A model generated the notes under the pieces. It had not been told where the DNA came from. It ran no database searches and saw only the letters and a list, made by a program, of their open reading frames with translations. The position numbers and the translations under genes were made by a program. Shown here piece by piece: positions 6,518 through 12,319 of a DNA stretch of 12,319 bases; position 1 is the stretch's first letter; each line of letters begins with the position of its first letter. The stretch comes from JANQJA01 sp040880285 (GTDB lineage: Bacteria; Pseudomonadota; Gammaproteobacteria; Pseudomonadales; Azotimanducaceae). The stretch is taken from positions 1 to 12,319 of the forward strand of contig JBBDIT010000074.1 in assembly GCA_040880285.1 (NCBI GenBank), given 5' to 3'.

Positions 6518-6594
6518 CCACGGGAGTAACTTGTATCCAGGACAGCGCAATATCCCATCAGGACATCGAATAAAACAAGAAGAGGAGATCAGGG

Positions 6595-7245
6595 ATGATC
6601 AGGATACTGGTTGTAGATGACCACAAGCTGGTCAGGCTCGGCACGTCGAGATTGCTTTCAGACACAGACGGATTTGAAGTAATCGGCCAGGCTGAAAGTG
6701 GTGAACAGGCAATCGAACTCGTCCGCGAGCTATCTCCGGACATTGTTCTGATGGACATACAAATGCCGGGTATCGGCGGGTTGGAAGCCACGCGCCGGTG
6801 CCTTCGGGTTGATCCTGACCTCAAAATCATTGCGCTGTCGGTCTACGAAGAAGAACCCTATCCATCCAAACTCCTCAAAACCGGCGCCCACGGATACCTG
6901 ACCAAACGCACGGATCCGGAGGAAATCATTCTCGCGATTCGGAAAGTGATGGCAGGGCAACGATATATCAGTTCCGAAATTGCACAACAGCTGGCACTAC
7001 GACCGTTCAATGAGGACCAGGCCTCGCCGTTCGAACTCTTATCCAATCGCGAAATGCAGATTGCGCTCATGGTGATCAATGGCCATAAAGTGCCTGATAT
7101 CTCCAACGCCTTGTCTTTGAGCCCAAAAACAGTCAATAGCTACCGATACCGTATTTTCGATAAGCTCAGTATCAATAGTGACGTCAAGCTTACGAAACTT
7201 GCCATCAAACATCGCATAATTGATGCGGAGACGCTTGCGGTCTGA
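6595..7245 (+). CDS. uvrY: UvrY/GacA-type response regulator (LuxR/FixJ family)
   Basis: This 216-residue response regulator is the partner of BarA/GacS-type sensor kinases, which in gammaproteobacteria drives Csr/Rsm small RNAs that titrate CsrA. The receiver domain (1-120) has the acidic pair D8-D9, phosphoacceptor D54 in VLMDIQMPGIGGLEATRR, S82 and K104 (GYLTKR). The LuxR-type DNA-binding domain (about 145-205) carries LSNREMQIALMVINGHKVPDISNALSLSPKTVNSYRYRIFDKL. Segments GQRYI, SPKTVNSYRYR and the AETL tail match E. coli UvrY closely, and the length is equal (218 in E. coli). The ATG has GGAG seven bases upstream. It is first in the run uvrY-UDG-uvrC-pgsA. The cognate kinase and Csr RNAs are not in the window. 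Confidence 0.95.
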   Translation: MIRILVVDDHKLVRLGTSRLLSDTDGFEVIGQAESGEQAIELVRELSPDIVLMDIQMPGIGGLEATRRCLRVDPDLKIIALSVYEEEPYPSKLLKTGAHGYLTKRTDPEEIILAIRKVMAGQRYISSEIAQQLALRPFNEDQASPFELLSNREMQIALMVINGHKVPDISNALSLSPKTVNSYRYRIFDKLSINSDVKLTKLAIKHRIIDAETLAV

Positions 7246-7281
7246 TTTGCATAATGACAACGACTACCGCATCGTTCGAAT

Positions 7282-7887
7282 GTGGCTGATAGCATACCGA
7301 TCGATCTTGACCAGCTGGACCGCTGCAAGCGTTGCGCCAGGCTGCAACGGCAATTCAAACGACTGCGCATCGAATATCCTGATTACTGGAATCGCCCGGT
7401 ATCACCCTCGGGACCCGATGATGCACGGCTATTAATCGTCGGGCTGGCACCTGGTATGCACGGTGCCAACCGGACCGGCATTCCTTTCACGGGTGATGCA
7501 TCCGGCGAGTTACTGTTCACCGTGTTACGGCAGCTCGGTATTGATCAGGCCGTACGGATCACCAATGTTGTCAAATGCCTGCCCATCTCGAATCTACCTG
7601 CTGCCAGCGAGGTCAATGCCTGCCAGCGATTCCTGGGCAAGGAGGTTCACCACCAGAATACCCTACTGGTCCTCGGCGGCGTTGCCCATCGGGCTTGTGT
7701 AAGATGTTTCGGTGCCAGGCAAGCAGATCATCCATTTGTCCATGGCGCGGTCCATACACTGGATGCGGCTACCCTGATTGACTCCTATCATTGTAGCCGC
7801 TACAACACCCAGACCGGTCGGCTGACCCAAACGATGTTCCATGAAGTAGTAAAATCAGCTGCCAGACATGCAGGATTACTCGACTAG
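7282..7887 (+). CDS. family 5-like uracil-DNA glycosylase (UDGb)
   Basis: This 201-residue iron-sulfur DNA glycosylase is expected to remove uracil (and in this family often other deaminated bases) from DNA. Four cysteines fit a [4Fe-4S] site: C15 and C18 (CKRC), C99 (NVVKC) and C114 (ACQRF). Motif A GLAPGMHGANRTGIPFTGDASG lacks the polar Asp/Asn that activates water in family 1, as is typical for family 5. The second motif is SYHCSRYNTQTGRL with H170; Cys follows the His where I expect Pro or another residue. The start is GTG 7282 without a clear ribosome binding site; an in-frame stop at 7255 and no other upstream start make it the best choice. It sits 36 bases after uvrY and 5 bases before uvrC, so it is probably cotranscribed and coupled to uvrC. 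Family 4 is a less likely alternative. Confidence 0.88.
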   Translation: MADSIPIDLDQLDRCKRCARLQRQFKRLRIEYPDYWNRPVSPSGPDDARLLIVGLAPGMHGANRTGIPFTGDASGELLFTVLRQLGIDQAVRITNVVKCLPISNLPAASEVNACQRFLGKEVHHQNTLLVLGGVAHRACVRCFGARQADHPFVHGAVHTLDAATLIDSYHCSRYNTQTGRLTQTMFHEVVKSAARHAGLLD

Positions 7888-7892
7888 CCGTT

Positions 7893-9716
7893 ATGAATTC
7901 GTTCGACTACAAGCCGTTTCTCAAGACCTTACCCGCCAAACCCGGCGTCTATCGCATGCTGGGTCCGGCAGAGGAAATACTCTACGTCGGCAAGGCCAAG
8001 AATCTCAAGAACCGGGTTTCAAGTTATTTTCGCACTACCGCGCTCGAAGCCAAAACCCTGGCGCTGGTGGCAAAAATTGCACAGGTCGAGTACACCATTA
8101 CCAGCAGCGAAACCGAGGCACTGTTGCTGGAACAATCCCTCATCAAGGAACACAAGCCACCGTATAATATTTTTTTCAAGGACGACAAGTCCTATCCCTA
8201 CATTTATATCTCTACCAATGACCAGTATCCCAGGCTCGCATTTCACCGTGGTGCCCAAAAGCGCCCGGGCCGATACTTTGGCCCGTTTCCCAGTGCCTAT
8301 TCAGTTCGGGACAGTCTCAACATCCTGCAAAAAGTATTTCGAGTACGCGGCTGTGAAGATTCGTTTTTCAGGAATCGATCGCGCCCCTGTTTGCAGTACC
8401 AGATCAAGAGGTGTTCAGGACCTTGTTGTGACCTCGTCTCTCCGGAAGACTACCGGGACGATGTGAACCATGCGATCTTGTTCCTCGAAGGCAAGAGCCG
8501 GGCAGTGCTGGACGATTATGCGGATAAAATGGATAGGGCATCGAAGGCCCTGGATTTTGAACGTGCAGCTGGCTATCGGGACCAGATCGCACACCTGCAG
8601 CGTATGCAGGAACAGCAATATGTATTCGGCAACGAGGGTGACATTGACGTTATTGCTGCAATCGTCAATCCAGGGGGTGTCTGTGTCCTCATCATGATGG
8701 TGCGCGGTGGTCGCTTACTGGGTAACAAGACTTACTTTCCCCGCATCGGTATAGAAGATACCGAGTCCGAGGTACTGGCTTCTTTCCTGCCACAATTTTA
8801 TCTATCCGGTGCCCCGGGGCGTGAAATTCCAAAAGAAATTATCGTCAGCGCCTGTATTGAAGACAAGGGTGTCATCGCGTCGGCATTGACCGGGCAAACA
8901 GGAAGAAAGGTCGTGATAAGAGACAGTGTGCGCGGACACCGCAAGCGCTGGATCGGACTGGCAAAAACCAATGCTGAGCAAAGCCTGGGAGGACACCTCG
9001 CCAACAGGAACAATGTATTCCAGCGCTTTGAGGCATTGCAGGAAGCGCTGGGGCTTGCTGATATTCCGGCTCGTCTGGAATGCTTCGACATCAGCCACAG
9101 TGCCGGAGAGGCGACCGTCGCGTCCTGCGTGGTATTCGACCAGAACGGCCCCCTGAAATCCGATTATCGAAGATTTAATATCGATGGCATCACTGCCGGT
9201 GACGACTATGCCGCCATGTCCCAGGCTCTGTCCCGCCGTTATACGCGAATCAAAAAGGGTGAAGGCCAACTACCCGACGTGCTGTTTGTCGACGGTGGCA
9301 AGGGCCAGCTGACCCAGGCTGAGAATATCCTCGAAGAACTCCAGATCTCGGGCGTGGTCCTGGTCGGAGTGGCCAAGGGCCCGGCCCGTAAGGCCGGCCT
9401 GGAGAGCCTGTATGTATCGGCTATCGGCGAAATTGTCCTACCACCTGACAGTCCGGCACTGCACCTGATTCAACACATCCGGGATGAGAGTCATCGATTC
9501 GCGATAACGGCACACCGTAACCGACGGGGCAAGAAGCGCAAAGAGTCCCTGCTCGATGGCATTGATGGCGTCGGTCCCAAACGACGACGCGCATTGCTTC
9601 GCTACTTTGGCGGATTGAATCGCGTGGGATCGGCCAGTATCGAAGAGCTCGCCAAGGTTGAAGGTATCAGCAGAAATCTTGCGGAACACATTTATGCCAC
9701 CTTGCACAACGGTTAG
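7893..9716 (+). CDS. uvrC: excinuclease ABC subunit C
   Basis: This 607-residue protein is the nuclease subunit of UvrABC nucleotide excision repair, cutting 3' and then 5' of the lesion. Domains: GIY-YIG nuclease (about 14-95: PGVYRML, ILYVGKAKNLKNRVSSYF with R41, LLLEQSLIK with E80); a Cys cluster C154, C166, C174, C178, at the spacing of the Fe-S ligands described for E. coli UvrC; a UvrB-binding UVR motif (about 205-240, KALDFERAAGYRDQIAHLQ); an RNase H-like nuclease with D399 (CFDISHSAGE), D438, D467 (VDGGKGQL) and H534 (DESHRFA); and tandem helix-hairpin-helix at 553-605 (DGIDGVGPKRRRALL, LAKVEGISRNLAEHIY). All key residues are present and the length equals the E. coli protein (610). 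The start lies 5 bases after the glycosylase stop without a clear ribosome binding site, which suggests translational coupling. Confidence 0.98.
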   Translation: MNSFDYKPFLKTLPAKPGVYRMLGPAEEILYVGKAKNLKNRVSSYFRTTALEAKTLALVAKIAQVEYTITSSETEALLLEQSLIKEHKPPYNIFFKDDKSYPYIYISTNDQYPRLAFHRGAQKRPGRYFGPFPSAYSVRDSLNILQKVFRVRGCEDSFFRNRSRPCLQYQIKRCSGPCCDLVSPEDYRDDVNHAILFLEGKSRAVLDDYADKMDRASKALDFERAAGYRDQIAHLQRMQEQQYVFGNEGDIDVIAAIVNPGGVCVLIMMVRGGRLLGNKTYFPRIGIEDTESEVLASFLPQFYLSGAPGREIPKEIIVSACIEDKGVIASALTGQTGRKVVIRDSVRGHRKRWIGLAKTNAEQSLGGHLANRNNVFQRFEALQEALGLADIPARLECFDISHSAGEATVASCVVFDQNGPLKSDYRRFNIDGITAGDDYAAMSQALSRRYTRIKKGEGQLPDVLFVDGGKGQLTQAENILEELQISGVVLVGVAKGPARKAGLESLYVSAIGEIVLPPDSPALHLIQHIRDESHRFAITAHRNRRGKKRKESLLDGIDGVGPKRRRALLRYFGGLNRVGSASIEELAKVEGISRNLAEHIYATLHNG

Positions 9717-9779
9717 AATAGCAAGCTTGCGCGCGGAGCAACTATCCGCCCCCGATTCAACAGGCGGCCCAATCTATCC

Positions 9780-10358
9780 ATGAACTTCCCGATCAGTATT
9801 CCCAACATCCTGACCAGTCTCCGTATATTGCTGATCCCAGTCCTGGTGATGGTCTTTTACTCACCTTTCCAGTGGTCCTACCTCGCCGCCGCCGGTATCT
9901 TTACAATCGCAAGCATTACGGATTATCTGGATGGTTACCTCGCAAGGCGTTGGGGGCAGATTACGCCGTTCGGTGCTTTCCTCGACCCGGTTGCTGATAA
10001 GCTGATCGTTGCCGTGGCCCTCGTCTTGCTGGTTGAAGTCCATGAAAGTGCCATTCTCGCGATACCGGCAATGGTGATCGTATGTCGCGAAATTATGGTT
10101 TCTGCATTGCGCGAATGGATGGCCCAGTATAGTGAAAGGCGAGGTGTCGCAGTTTCCTTCCTGGGAAAACTGAAAACGGTATTCCAGATGGTCGCGATTA
10201 TCGGCTTGCTTGCCATAGGCCCTAACCTGACCAGCAAATTGGTCGTGTCGGGGTATGTTCTCCTTTATATGGCAGCGGTCTTGACGCTGTGGTCGATGTT
10301 CCAATATCTGAAACTGGCATGGCCGGATCTCGTTTCCGGCATGCGACCCGAAGATTGA
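9780..10358 (+). CDS. pgsA: CDP-diacylglycerol-glycerol-3-phosphate 3-phosphatidyltransferase
   Basis: This 192-residue inner-membrane enzyme makes phosphatidylglycerol phosphate from CDP-diacylglycerol and glycerol-3-phosphate, the committed step to PG and cardiolipin. The CDP-alcohol phosphotransferase motif is complete: D48-x2-D51-G52-x2-A55-R56-x8-G65-x3-D69-x3-D73. About six hydrophobic segments follow the usual layout, and CREIMVSALREWMAQ and AVLTLWSMFQYL match the E. coli protein well. It lies 63 bases after uvrC on the same strand, the arrangement known from E. coli. PG made here is also the lipid donor for Lgt, encoded convergently in this window. The tRNA cluster that follows pgsA in E. 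coli is absent. No canonical ribosome binding site precedes the ATG. Confidence 0.96.
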   Translation: MNFPISIPNILTSLRILLIPVLVMVFYSPFQWSYLAAAGIFTIASITDYLDGYLARRWGQITPFGAFLDPVADKLIVAVALVLLVEVHESAILAIPAMVIVCREIMVSALREWMAQYSERRGVAVSFLGKLKTVFQMVAIIGLLAIGPNLTSKLVVSGYVLLYMAAVLTLWSMFQYLKLAWPDLVSGMRPED

Positions 10359-10373
10359 TTGAGGCGACTCAAT
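10358..10373. repeat. hairpin across the convergent stop codons of pgsA and the caspase gene
   Basis: ATTGAG (10358-10363) and CTCAAT (10368-10373) are perfect inverted arms around GCGA, a GNRA tetraloop on the plus-strand RNA. The dyad starts at the last base of the pgsA stop and covers the caspase stop (10371-10369). No U-run follows on either strand. It may act as a weak bidirectional transcript end, or be chance. Confidence 0.4.
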
Positions 10374-11595
10374 GGTTTACCTCGACAGATGCGGCAATAT
10401 CAGTGGGAATAGGAATTTCATAAGTCAGTTGCACGACTTTGCCGTCATCCAGGTAAACCAGGTCCACCATTTCGCCTTGTGATTCCAGACTTCGCAAGCG
10501 TGAACTCGATAGCCTGACATCATGAAACTCAAGACGTTTACGCAGTGCTGACGACACGTTCCGCATGGCCGCTTTCTGGCCCAGGATCCTCCTGCTGGCA
10601 GCATCAGCAGCGGAACTCGATCCTTGCGTGGTAATTCGGAAGATGAGATCTTCCCCGAGACGTAGATCTTCCATCTCTGTTCCCTCCGGGAGGTCGCGCC
10701 GCCAGCTGCGCCTTGGGCTCACCAGCGCGACCTGCTGCCCACCCTGGCTGACACCGGGTCCTCCCTCGACCTCGCCGTTAAAACTGAAACTGCCGCGCAA
10801 GGAGGACGAGGTCCAGGGTGTTTGCTTACCTTCAGTCTGACTGAGCACATCAATTCGAACCTGACGAAACATCAGTTCAATATCCAGATTCGGTGTACCG
10901 ATATGCCTGAGCAAATTCTCGGTAAAAAGGCCGTTCTCACCATCACCATCAAAGGCAACATCGCCTGGCGCGGTGGCATAAACGATGAGCGTACCTTTGG
11001 GCGCGTCCATCTGTGCCAATCCCCGATTTCCCGAGCGGAAACTGCGGGCAAACGGATTGTTGCGGCAAGCATCGAGAATCAGGATATTGGTATCGCTGCC
11101 GGCGGATTCCAGCTTCGACAGAACCATACCGGCATCCAGTGCCTTGTAAGGTACTTCATCCTCCCCACCAATATTGGCACTTACCGGGATCAGGAAATTG
11201 CGGCCGTTGACCTGCATACCATGACCCGCAAAGTAGAAGAGGGCAACCCCATTATTACCACTGGCCCTGCCACCGAATTCCGACACGGCGCGGCTCATGG
11301 TCGGAAAATCCGCATCGATGAGTAACGTGACATCGAATCCCAGCTGTGCCAGCACATCGGCGATATCCGCAGCGTCATTGGAAGGGTTCCGCAACGGATC
11401 TGCTTCATACTCGCTGTTACCGATAACCAGCGCAATTCGCTCGCCAGCATCACCGGGTATTGGCTCAATCGCGATACCTCGCGCCTGTTGCGCCTGGATT
11501 CCCGCCGAGGCGATGAACGCCGCGATCATCATCGCCATGAGAATTTGATATTTCACCAATTGACCGAATTGAATAGGTACCAGAATGCTAATCAT
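10369..11595 (-). CDS. exported caspase-like (C14 / metacaspase) peptidase with unassigned C-terminal region
   Basis: This 408-residue protein has a hydrophobic N-terminal segment (about 16-33, ending GIQA before QQ), a likely signal peptide or anchor that sends it to the periplasm. Residues about 50-270 form a caspase-like fold: ERIALVIGNSEYEADPLRNPSNDAADIADVL, the catalytic His in FYFAGHGMQ (H125), and the catalytic Cys in LILDACRNNPF (C177). The VYATAPGDVAFDG and GLFTENLLRHI segments are also typical. Both dyad residues are intact, so peptidase activity is plausible; such enzymes usually cut after basic residues, but specificity here is inferred. Residues about 285-408 are charged, match no domain I recognise and end in a beta-like pattern. 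The start ATG 11595 overlaps the lgt-like stop as ATGA. A GTG 14 codons in is the alternative and would give a shorter, more usual signal peptide. Confidence 0.88.
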   Translation of the reverse strand: MISILVPIQFGQLVKYQILMAMMIAAFIASAGIQAQQARGIAIEPIPGDAGERIALVIGNSEYEADPLRNPSNDAADIADVLAQLGFDVTLLIDADFPTMSRAVSEFGGRASGNNGVALFYFAGHGMQVNGRNFLIPVSANIGGEDEVPYKALDAGMVLSKLESAGSDTNILILDACRNNPFARSFRSGNRGLAQMDAPKGTLIVYATAPGDVAFDGDGENGLFTENLLRHIGTPNLDIELMFRQVRIDVLSQTEGKQTPWTSSSLRGSFSFNGEVEGGPGVSQGGQQVALVSPRRSWRRDLPEGTEMEDLRLGEDLIFRITTQGSSSAADAASRRILGQKAAMRNVSSALRKRLEFHDVRLSSSRLRSLESQGEMVDLVYLDDGKVVQLTYEIPIPTDIAASVEVNH

Positions 11596-12319
11596 ATTGA
11601 AGCGGACCGATATCTAAAAGCAATAGACAAGAGAATCAGGCCAGCAAGGAGGAAAGGAAATGTCAGGTACTGGCCGACAGTTAACGGCAAACCCGCTTCA
11701 ATTGCGGCCTGGGGTGCCTTGAAACTTTCCGTCACCAGACGAATCAACGACATCGAGACCAGGGCAGCACCAAAAGTCTTGCGATCATCCCCGCTCCGGG
11801 CGAGCAGCCACAGTAAGAATACCAGGCACACCGCGCAGGCAGCCGACTCATACAACTGGACCGGATGCCGGGGCAGATCGTCCACTCGCGCAAATGTCAC
11901 CGCCCAGGGCCTATCCGTCGGCGTTCCCAGGATTTCGCTGTTAAAGAAATTACCCAACCGAATGATCACACAAAAAAGGACATAAGCAATCGCTGTACGC
12001 GCGTATATCCATATGACTGCAAAGGTCTGGCCCAACGAGGATAACCACAGCGAAACCATCAAACCGACAATGGCACCGTGGCTGGCGAGGCCAGGCATAT
12101 TGAGATCCACCAGCACGGACGGTTGCTCCAGGAGAACAGCGGTTTCATAGAACAGAAAGTGTCCGACCCGGGCACCGATCACGCCACCGAAAAATGCGAA
12201 CAGGATAATGCGATCGAAGTATTCGGCCTTACCAGCAGAAAACACCAGGTATCGCAATTGAAAAAATGCGGCAACCAGGGCCAGGCTCAAAAATAGACCG
12301 TACCATCGAACCGTCACCA
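11592..12319 (-). CDS. lgt: prolipoprotein diacylglyceryl transferase (Lgt) homologue, N-terminus beyond the right edge
   Basis: At least 241 residues of a polytopic inner-membrane enzyme are visible; the first frame codon at the edge (GTG) is probably internal, since Lgt proteins have some 20 residues before WYGL. Lgt moves diacylglyceryl from phosphatidylglycerol to the lipobox Cys of prolipoproteins. Motifs (numbered from the first visible codon): RWYGL; GARVGHFLFY; GLASHGAIVG with H80, matching the essential His of E. coli Lgt; IRLGNFFNSEILGTPTDRPWAVTF with R120 and N123; PRHPVQLYE; LIRLVTESFKAP with R193; LTVGQYLTFPFLLAGL. About seven hydrophobic segments are seen. GLASHG and NFFNSEILGTPTD recall Bacteroidetes-type Lgt more than the E. 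coli form, from memory only. It is coupled to the caspase gene by a four-base ATGA overlap rather than to thyA as in E. coli. It may be a second, specialised Lgt. Confidence 0.88.
   Translation of the reverse strand, partial: VTVRWYGLFLSLALVAAFFQLRYLVFSAGKAEYFDRIILFAFFGGVIGARVGHFLFYETAVLLEQPSVLVDLNMPGLASHGAIVGLMVSLWLSSLGQTFAVIWIYARTAIAYVLFCVIIRLGNFFNSEILGTPTDRPWAVTFARVDDLPRHPVQLYESAACAVCLVFLLWLLARSGDDRKTFGAALVSMSLIRLVTESFKAPQAAIEAGLPLTVGQYLTFPFLLAGLILLSIAFRYRSASI

Larger units (their letters stand above)
6284..6594. other. 311-base intergenic region between gcdH and uvrY
   Basis: No convincing gene lies here. Contents from left to right: a GGACA-t-TGTCC dyad overlapping the gcdH stop (6283-6293); two small stem-loops, CCGGC/GCCGG with a GAAATT loop (6339-6354) and TCGTT/AACGA with a GAAA tetraloop (6375-6388); a terminator-like hairpin (6399-6434); and a candidate uvrY promoter (6489-6517). 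A 24-codon ATG frame at 6388-6462 has no ribosome binding site. No GGA-in-loop array of the CsrB/RsmY kind was seen despite the uvrY neighbour. Confidence 0.5.

Noticed and set aside
6284..6594. CsrB/RsmY-type regulatory RNA beside uvrY
   Set aside because: Such RNAs carry many GGA motifs in loops; the loops here are GAAATT and GAAA, and no array is present.
10359..10368. tRNA genes after pgsA, as in E. coli
   Set aside because: The caspase gene ends 10 bases after pgsA, so no tRNA can fit.
1..12319. CRISPR arrays, insertion sequences, phage or toxin-antitoxin genes
   Set aside because: No regular short repeats, terminal inverted repeats, transposase or integrase motifs, or paired small toxin-antitoxin frames were seen on either strand.

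Overview
The window looks like a chromosomal segment of a gammaproteobacterium of moderate GC content. The main reason is the block uvrY-uvrC-pgsA, whose order matches Enterobacteriaceae and relatives, together with a UvrY/GacA-type regulator close to the E. coli protein along its whole length. No transposase, integrase, phage gene or CRISPR array is visible, so most of the window reads as core genome. Genus cannot be decided from the sequence alone.

Left part (1-2506): the 5' half of a tRNA-Ser(UGA) gene runs off the left edge on the minus strand, with a good sigma70 promoter behind it. On the plus strand follow a small membrane-anchored DUF3301 protein, an overlapping secreted M28-type zinc peptidase (probably a lipoprotein), and a persulfide dioxygenase-rhodanese fusion for sulfide and persulfide oxidation.

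Middle (2519-6283): three minus-strand genes lie in series: an acyl-CoA dehydrogenase, a protein joining a MerR-like DNA-binding domain to TPR repeats, and a single-domain PilZ protein (c-di-GMP receptor type). Divergent from the acyl-CoA dehydrogenase is gcdH (glutaryl-CoA dehydrogenase). The short region between the two carries opposing -10 boxes and dyads, and together they suggest catabolism of lysine, tryptophan, dicarboxylic acids or fatty acids.

Right part (6284-12319): after a 311-base intergenic region with a probable terminator and promoter comes a plus-strand run of uvrY, a family 5-like uracil-DNA glycosylase, uvrC and pgsA. The glycosylase is an insertion into the usual order and places base-excision and nucleotide-excision repair genes side by side. 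Convergent to pgsA, with only 10 bases between the stop codons, is a minus-strand pair: an Lgt-like prolipoprotein diacylglyceryl transferase cut by the right edge, and an exported caspase-like peptidase whose start overlaps the lgt stop (ATGA).

The least explained parts are the lgt-caspase couple with its unassigned caspase C-terminus, the MerR-TPR/PilZ pair, and the glycosylase in the uvr operon. No clearly new multi-gene system is proven here. The lgt-caspase pair is the best candidate.
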